16,923 bases of DNA, taken from the NCBI GenBank assembly GCA_046728975.1, contig JBKPFU010000064.1:1-16923 (forward strand), written 5' to 3'. This DNA comes from JBKPFU01 sp046728975 (GTDB lineage: Bacteria > Actinomycetota > Thermoleophilia > Gaiellales > Gaiellaceae). The first letter of the stretch is position 1, and each line of letters begins with the position of its first letter. Position numbers and translations under genes: made by a program. Under the pieces are notes generated by a model. That model made no database searches. It saw nothing but the letters and a program-made list of their open reading frames with translations, and was not told the DNA's origin. Positions 13,302 through 16,923 of this stretch are shown one piece after another.

Positions 13302-15236
13302 TCAGCCGCGCAATGGGGATGTAGACAGCCGCTCGAGCTTCAGGCCGCGCTCCGGGGCGTCGAAGGTGAGCAGATGCCAGCGGTGGCCGCGGAGGGGGAT
13401 GTCCACGATTGCCCGCTCGCGGACCTCACGCCCCACGATGCGCGTGGCCGCTGCAGGCATGACGAGCAGCTGCGCACGCACCGATCCGTAAATCCAGATC
13501 GCTGCATGGGCATCGGTCATCGTCCAGGAGCCATCGTCCTCGCGCCTCCAGGTCGTGCAGAAGGTCGGCCGGCGCGGCGGCTCGCCTCGCGGCTGGCCGG
13601 CCGCGCCGCCGGCTCCCCGGCGAAACAGCGTCACCGGGCCGCCCTCGGCGTCGGGGACGAAACCGTGCCGAAGCAACATCCTGCGCGCGAACCAGGACGT
13701 GTGCGGCTGCGTCGCCTGGACCGGCCTGCGATACAGCCCGTCGTGCACCGTGACGTACTCGATCCCGAGCCGATCGAGCTCCGGGGACCACTCGCCGCAG
13801 TTGAGAGCCCGCAGCCGGCGCGCCGTCTCCTGCGCCGACTTCGGCGCGAAGGTCGTGTAGCCGCTCGGGTGCTGACGGGGCGCCTGCTCCGTGTAGTAGA
13901 GGTACACGCCGGCGTAATGAACGCCGGGGAGGAACGCGGGTAGCTCCACCCCGCGGCCGGCCGGCTGGTTCCGCAGCGCCGCGTACGCCGCGTTCCCCTC
14001 GTCGGCGGCGGACGCCTTGAAGTCGGCGACGTGCAGGTCGAGAAAGAGTACGACCAGGACCACGAGCGGCAGGAGCCGGCCTCGCAGGCGCGCGACCGCG
14101 AACGCCACGAGCGCGGCGATGGCGAGGCAGGCGATCGGCATCAGGCGCTCCGGGACGCGGGGGTAGCGGAAAGCCCGGAATGCGTGCCACAGCGGCTCGT
14201 ACAGCGGGAAGTTCGTCCCCACCGCGAGCAGGATCGGGATCAGGGCGGCGAGACCCAGAAGCGCAGCCAGCGCAAACCGCCGGGCCTGGACGAGCACGAC
14301 CAGGCCCGCCGCGGCGAGGATCGGCGCGAGCCAGCCGAGCAGGACGAAGCTCTCGCCCCCGTGGCGCTTGTCGCGGCTGAGGAAGTCGATCCAATCGGCC
14401 TGGTAGAGCCGGACCTCCTTCAGCGAGCGGCCGCCCTCGGAGATCGAGCCCGTGATCGTCACACGCTGCAGGACCACGGCGATCCCGAGCGCGACGAGCG
14501 CGGCAGCGACTCCGCCGGTCGGGAACCGGCCGCGCGCTCGCACGAACGCGTAGGCGACGAAGAACGGGATTGCCCCGATCGCCGGGTGGAACTGCCCGGC
14601 GAGCGGAAACGAGGCCAACGCTGCGCCGGCCGCCACGTACCACCACCGCGAGCCGCGCCGCGCGCGCTCGAACGCGAACAGCGCCAGCGGCAGCAGCATC
14701 GACACCCAGGCCAGTAGGTGGCCCGCGCTCGCCTGGCCGGCGAGGTAGGGCGCGGAGGCGAAGGCGAGGCCGCCGGCGATCGCCGCGCCCCGGCGGACAC
14801 GCAGCTCGCGCAGCCACAGCGCGCAGAAGGCTCCGCCGCCGAGGAACACGTGGAGCAGGAAGGCGTTCCAACCGGCCACGGTCCCGAATGCGCGTTGCAG
14901 CGGCCAGTAGGTCAGCCCGAACGGCCAGCCCGCGAAGTTGAGGCGCGGCTCGACGAGCGGCTGGAAGCTGTACGGGTCCCGCCACGGAGCCCGGCCGTGC
15001 TCGAGCTGGTGCCCGACGAGCCAGAGCTGGTAGCCCGTCTGCAGGTGATCGCCGGGAGCCGCCACGCCGTGGCCCGGGCGGCCCTCGGCCAGGAACGCCG
15101 TGTCCGGGTGTCTGATACCGGGCCAGGTCGCCCAGAGGCCGGCCGCGAGATAGAGCGCGCAGGCGAGCGCTACAACGCCTGCGCGGCCGCGAGCAGCTGA
15201 TCGAAGTCCGGCACCTCGCCGGCGTCGTAGCGCCAT
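13302..15236 (-). CDS. Polytopic membrane protein, GT-C glycosyltransferase-like (YfhO-like architecture)
   Basis: The protein has 644 residues. A very basic N-terminus (RRRRGAGLRSAARGRAG) precedes the first membrane helix at about 20-38. A large first outside loop contains APGDHLQ with Asp63 and a PW...P pattern, then about ten further hydrophobic segments run to about residue 400. The last 240 residues are soluble and mixed alpha/beta. This layout matches GT-C superfamily polyprenyl-phosphate-sugar glycosyltransferases and YfhO-like proteins, where the loop acid is catalytic. A role in cell-surface glycan assembly is inferred; neither donor nor acceptor can be named. The only usable start is the ATG at 15236, which overlaps the upstream peroxiredoxin gene by 67 bases. 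A TACGGT 9 bases upstream might be a promoter. Confidence 0.65.
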   Translation of the reverse strand: MALRRRRGAGLRSAARGRAGVVALACALYLAAGLWATWPGIRHPDTAFLAEGRPGHGVAAPGDHLQTGYQLWLVGHQLEHGRAPWRDPYSFQPLVEPRLNFAGWPFGLTYWPLQRAFGTVAGWNAFLLHVFLGGGAFCALWLRELRVRRGAAIAGGLAFASAPYLAGQASAGHLLAWVSMLLPLALFAFERARRGSRWWYVAAGAALASFPLAGQFHPAIGAIPFFVAYAFVRARGRFPTGGVAAALVALGIAVVLQRVTITGSISEGGRSLKEVRLYQADWIDFLSRDKRHGGESFVLLGWLAPILAAAGLVVLVQARRFALAALLGLAALIPILLAVGTNFPLYEPLWHAFRAFRYPRVPERLMPIACLAIAALVAFAVARLRGRLLPLVVLVVLFLDLHVADFKASAADEGNAAYAALRNQPAGRGVELPAFLPGVHYAGVYLYYTEQAPRQHPSGYTTFAPKSAQETARRLRALNCGEWSPELDRLGIEYVTVHDGLYRRPVQATQPHTSWFARRMLLRHGFVPDAEGGPVTLFRRGAGGAAGQPRGEPPRRPTFCTTWRREDDGSWTMTDAHAAIWIYGSVRAQLLVMPAAATRIVGREVRERAIVDIPLRGHRWHLLTFDAPERGLKLERLSTSPLRG

Positions 15237-15628
15237 GAGCCGCGGACCGTACCGCCGCGCTCGACGAGAAACGCCGTCCTCTCGGCGACGTCCTTCATGC
15301 CGCGGAAGTCGTGCGCGACGCCGAAGCCGCGCGTCGCGTCGCCGTTCCAGTCGGAGACGAACGCGAGGTCGAGGTCGAGCGCCTGCGACCAGGCGGTCTG
15401 CGTGTACGTCGGATCGCGCGAGACGGCGTAGACGTTCACTCCGGCCCGCTCGAACTCTTCTCTCCTGTCACGCAGGAGCTCCATCTCGTTCGTTCAGGTC
15501 GAGGACCAGGCGAACAGGAAGAAGAGGAACAGCGCGGACGAGCCGGCAACGAGGTCGGTCATGGCCACGGGCTCTCGCGGCCCGAGCCAGACGCGTGCGG
15601 CGGGGATCCGGTCGCCGGCGGAGAGCAC
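15170..15628 (-). CDS. Selenocysteine-containing peroxiredoxin (in-frame TGA at codon 45)
   Basis: Read through one TGA (15496-15494), the frame gives a 152-residue redoxin. LSAGDRIPAARVWLG is the family N-terminus and ALFLFFLFAWSST ends the buried strand. The TGA is codon 45, then TNEMELLRDRREEFERAG resumes helix 2 in the same frame, followed by VYAVSRDP and the active-site ERTAFLVE strand. In AhpE- and Bcp-type peroxiredoxins the residue before TNE/TGE is the peroxidatic Cys, usually at position 45. The TGA is therefore best read as selenocysteine attacking peroxides. No Cys exists anywhere else, so it would be a 1-Cys-type enzyme needing an external thiol. The usual Pro of the active-site motif is Leu38. 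A two-tier stem-loop follows the TGA. Without Sec insertion the gene would give a 44-residue fragment. GTG 15628 is supported by GATACT 6 bases upstream. Confidence 0.82.
15451..15496 (-). promoter_or_regulatory. Putative bacterial SECIS element
   Basis: On the minus strand the TGA at 15496-15494 is followed by a base and then CGAAC (15492-15488), which pairs with GTTCG (15455-15451). Nested inside, CTCCTG (15478-15473) pairs perfectly with CAGGAG (15467-15462) around the loop CGTGA. The apical stem begins 16 bases after the TGA and the loop contains a GT, as in bacterial SECIS hairpins bound by SelB. The element lies wholly in coding sequence, also as expected. Confidence 0.65.
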
Positions 15629-15634
15629 GGCGCG

Positions 15635-15640
15635 AGTATC
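15635..15640 (-). promoter_or_regulatory. -10 box of the selenoperoxiredoxin gene
   Basis: GATACT reads on the minus strand from 15640 to 15635, with 6 bases before the GTG at 15628. This is the same leaderless geometry as at other unit heads in the window. It lies in the 26-base gap after the murein-peptidase gene. Confidence 0.4.
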
Positions 15641-15654
15641 GCCGTTCGGGCGGC

Positions 15655-16917
15655 TCAGCGCGTTAGCCCGAGCACCGCGGCCGCGTGCCGCGCGACCGCG
15701 CCTGGCGGCAGGCGCCCAGGCGGAAGCTCGACGACGAACGACGCCGTGCCCGGGAAGCGGTGGTTCTGCCAGTTCGGCGCCGTCCCCGGCGGCCAGCGGA
15801 TCGAGCGGTACCGCTCGCCTGCGAGCTGCGCGTAGCGCCGTGCGACGGCGACGCTCTGCCCCCACGCGCGGACGACCGCCTGCGGCTGGTGGAACCAGAT
15901 CGTCACGTTCGGCCGCAGGGAGAGGATCAGCCTGCGCGCGAGGCGGGACTCCGGCTCCGAGAACGGGCGCGGGCCCGAGTACTCGAGGTCCCACGGGCGG
16001 CCAATCGGGCGCCACTCCGACGCGAAGTTGCGGTTCAGGTCGACGCCGCGCCCGTTCTGGCGCCGGCCGAGCGCGAAGCCGTCCGGGTTCAGGTTGTGCA
16101 CGAGCCAGAGGTCGGCCGAGGTATTCGCGCGCCGGAGCTGCCGGGTCACCCTGGTGCCCGCGCACTCCGTACCGTGGATGCACCCGAAGACCAGCATCTT
16201 GAGCGGCGAGGACGGGTTCCCGATCCGGTCGGCATCGATTCGCCGGCCGCGGCCCGAGCGCCCGACGACGACAGGCTCCGGCTCGTCGCCACGAATGCGC
16301 ACGTGCATGTGGTCGTCGTGGTAGACGAGCCGCTGGACGATCTTCCGCGGGCCCCGCAGGCCCGTGCGCGGGCCGACGAAGACGTAGACGGCGCCGGCTT
16401 GCACGAACCGCGTCACGAGGTCCTGGGCGAGGGCGCGGTCGATCTCGCGCGGAGCGTTCGGCCGTAGCTCCTGCTGGTCGAGGCGCGGGTAGTAGACGTC
16501 GACGTCGAGGCCGTTCTGGTGCGACGCGTGGCCGCGCCCGCCGAAACGCTCGTCGAAGACCCCGCCGTTCGGACGGCTGAGGTCTCCGATCCCGACCCTC
16601 GGGGCGAACGGGTGCGCGGCGAAGTACCCGCCGAGGACGTCGAGCAGCATGCGGATGAGCCGGTCGCTGCCCCAGCGCCGCCAGGGGCGGTTCGGCGTCC
16701 GCTTGAGGACCGGGTCCCACGTAAAGAACTGCGCCCCCTCGGCAGGCAATTGGACGCCGTTCACGAGCCGCCCGGCCCACGGCTTGCCGAGCGAGCGCGA
16801 CTCGCGCCATTCGATCGGCTCGTTCGGGTCGCTCGGGCGAGCAGGCGTCGAGCCCGAGGCGGCGCCGAGAGCGGCCGCGACCGCGAGAATCAGGATCAGG
16901 GCGAGGCGGGACAGCAC
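15655..16917 (-). CDS. Secreted two-domain murein peptidase: MepA-like (M74) plus MpaA-like (M14)
   Basis: The protein has 420 residues from GTG 16917; the true start might lie just outside the window. A signal peptide occupies about residues 1-23. The first domain (about 40-210) has RGHASHQNGLDVDVYYP with His130, His133 and Asp140, and VYHDDHMHVRI with His200, His203 and His205. The spacing equals the zinc site of MepA, which cuts D-Ala-mDAP crosslinks. The second domain (about 215-420) has IHGTECAG (zinc ligands His248 and Glu251), NLNPDG, GVDLNRNF, the third ligand His343 in WFHQPQ, and Glu397 in FVVELP. These features match MpaA-type M14 amidases, which cut gamma-D-Glu-mDAP bonds. The single protein would act on the cell wall outside the membrane, cutting two different peptide links. 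Its target specificity is inferred from homology. Confidence 0.88.
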   Translation of the reverse strand: MLSRLALILILAVAAALGAASGSTPARPSDPNEPIEWRESRSLGKPWAGRLVNGVQLPAEGAQFFTWDPVLKRTPNRPWRRWGSDRLIRMLLDVLGGYFAAHPFAPRVGIGDLSRPNGGVFDERFGGRGHASHQNGLDVDVYYPRLDQQELRPNAPREIDRALAQDLVTRFVQAGAVYVFVGPRTGLRGPRKIVQRLVYHDDHMHVRIRGDEPEPVVVGRSGRGRRIDADRIGNPSSPLKMLVFGCIHGTECAGTRVTRQLRRANTSADLWLVHNLNPDGFALGRRQNGRGVDLNRNFASEWRPIGRPWDLEYSGPRPFSEPESRLARRLILSLRPNVTIWFHQPQAVVRAWGQSVAVARRYAQLAGERYRSIRWPPGTAPNWQNHRFPGTASFVVELPPGRLPPGAVARHAAAVLGLTR

Positions 16918-16923
16918 CAGCTC

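Noticed and set aside
14031..14717. Plus-strand open frame opposite the membrane-protein gene
   Set aside because: It is charged, low-complexity sequence with no domain. The opposite strand shows clear membrane helices.
15170..15628. Peroxiredoxin as a pseudogene with a nonsense mutation
   Set aside because: The frame is otherwise intact, the stop is TGA rather than TAA or TAG, it falls exactly on the peroxidatic codon, and a SECIS-like hairpin follows. Sec is the simpler reading.
1..16923. tRNA genes, CRISPR arrays, insertion sequences, attachment sites
   Set aside because: No cloverleaf, regularly spaced repeats, transposase or integrase sequence, or long terminal repeats were seen on either strand. 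There is almost no non-coding space to hold them.

Overview
This is a compact, very GC-rich stretch of bacterial chromosome with almost no intergenic space. Many adjacent genes overlap by 4 to 67 bases. Shine-Dalgarno sequences are scarce, and GTG and TTG starts are common. Most transcription-unit heads carry a TAnnnT-like -10 box only 6-8 bases before the start codon, which suggests leaderless mRNAs. Together with the gene order acpS / nnr / alr and the secreted-protein style, this suggests an Actinomycetota genome, perhaps class Thermoleophilia. The class is an inference from memory, not a measurement. No tRNA, rRNA, CRISPR array, insertion sequence or phage gene was seen.

Layout. Positions 1-489 hold the 3' end of a DMT/EamA transporter. 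It converges on an ArfB-like ribosome-rescue hydrolase (491-961, minus). From 960 to 6117 (plus) runs a six-gene overlapping operon: a HAD-IIA phosphatase, acpS, a bifunctional NAD(P)HX repair enzyme, alanine racemase, a tRNA CCA-adding-type nucleotidyltransferase and a SAM methyltransferase. It combines lipid-carrier activation, cofactor repair, D-alanine supply for the cell wall and tRNA 3'-end maturation. A 184-base gap follows, holding a small hairpin and a doubtful small ORF. On the minus strand, 7532-6302 is a coupled marR / thioredoxin-like / peroxiredoxin-like redox operon. Upstream of it lies a large secreted subtilase (start at 11683 or 11665) overlapping an SDR oxidoreductase (ends at 7542). 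Divergent from the subtilase is fabI (11703-12479, plus), with the two promoters interleaved. fabI converges on a class III nucleotidyl cyclase with an N-terminal four-cysteine module (13280-12498, minus). Further right on the minus strand are a polytopic GT-C-like membrane protein (15236-13302), a peroxiredoxin (15628-15170) and a secreted two-domain murein peptidase (16917-15655).

Most notable: the peroxiredoxin is interrupted by one in-frame TGA at codon 45, exactly where the peroxidatic cysteine belongs. The TGA is followed immediately by a two-tier stem-loop of the kind expected for a bacterial SECIS. I read it as a selenocysteine-containing peroxiredoxin that ordinary gene calling would truncate. 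Second, the gene at the right edge joins an MepA-like (M74) endopeptidase and an MpaA-like (M14) amidase in one polypeptide, both with complete metal-binding residues. This would be one exported enzyme cutting two different peptidoglycan peptide bonds.
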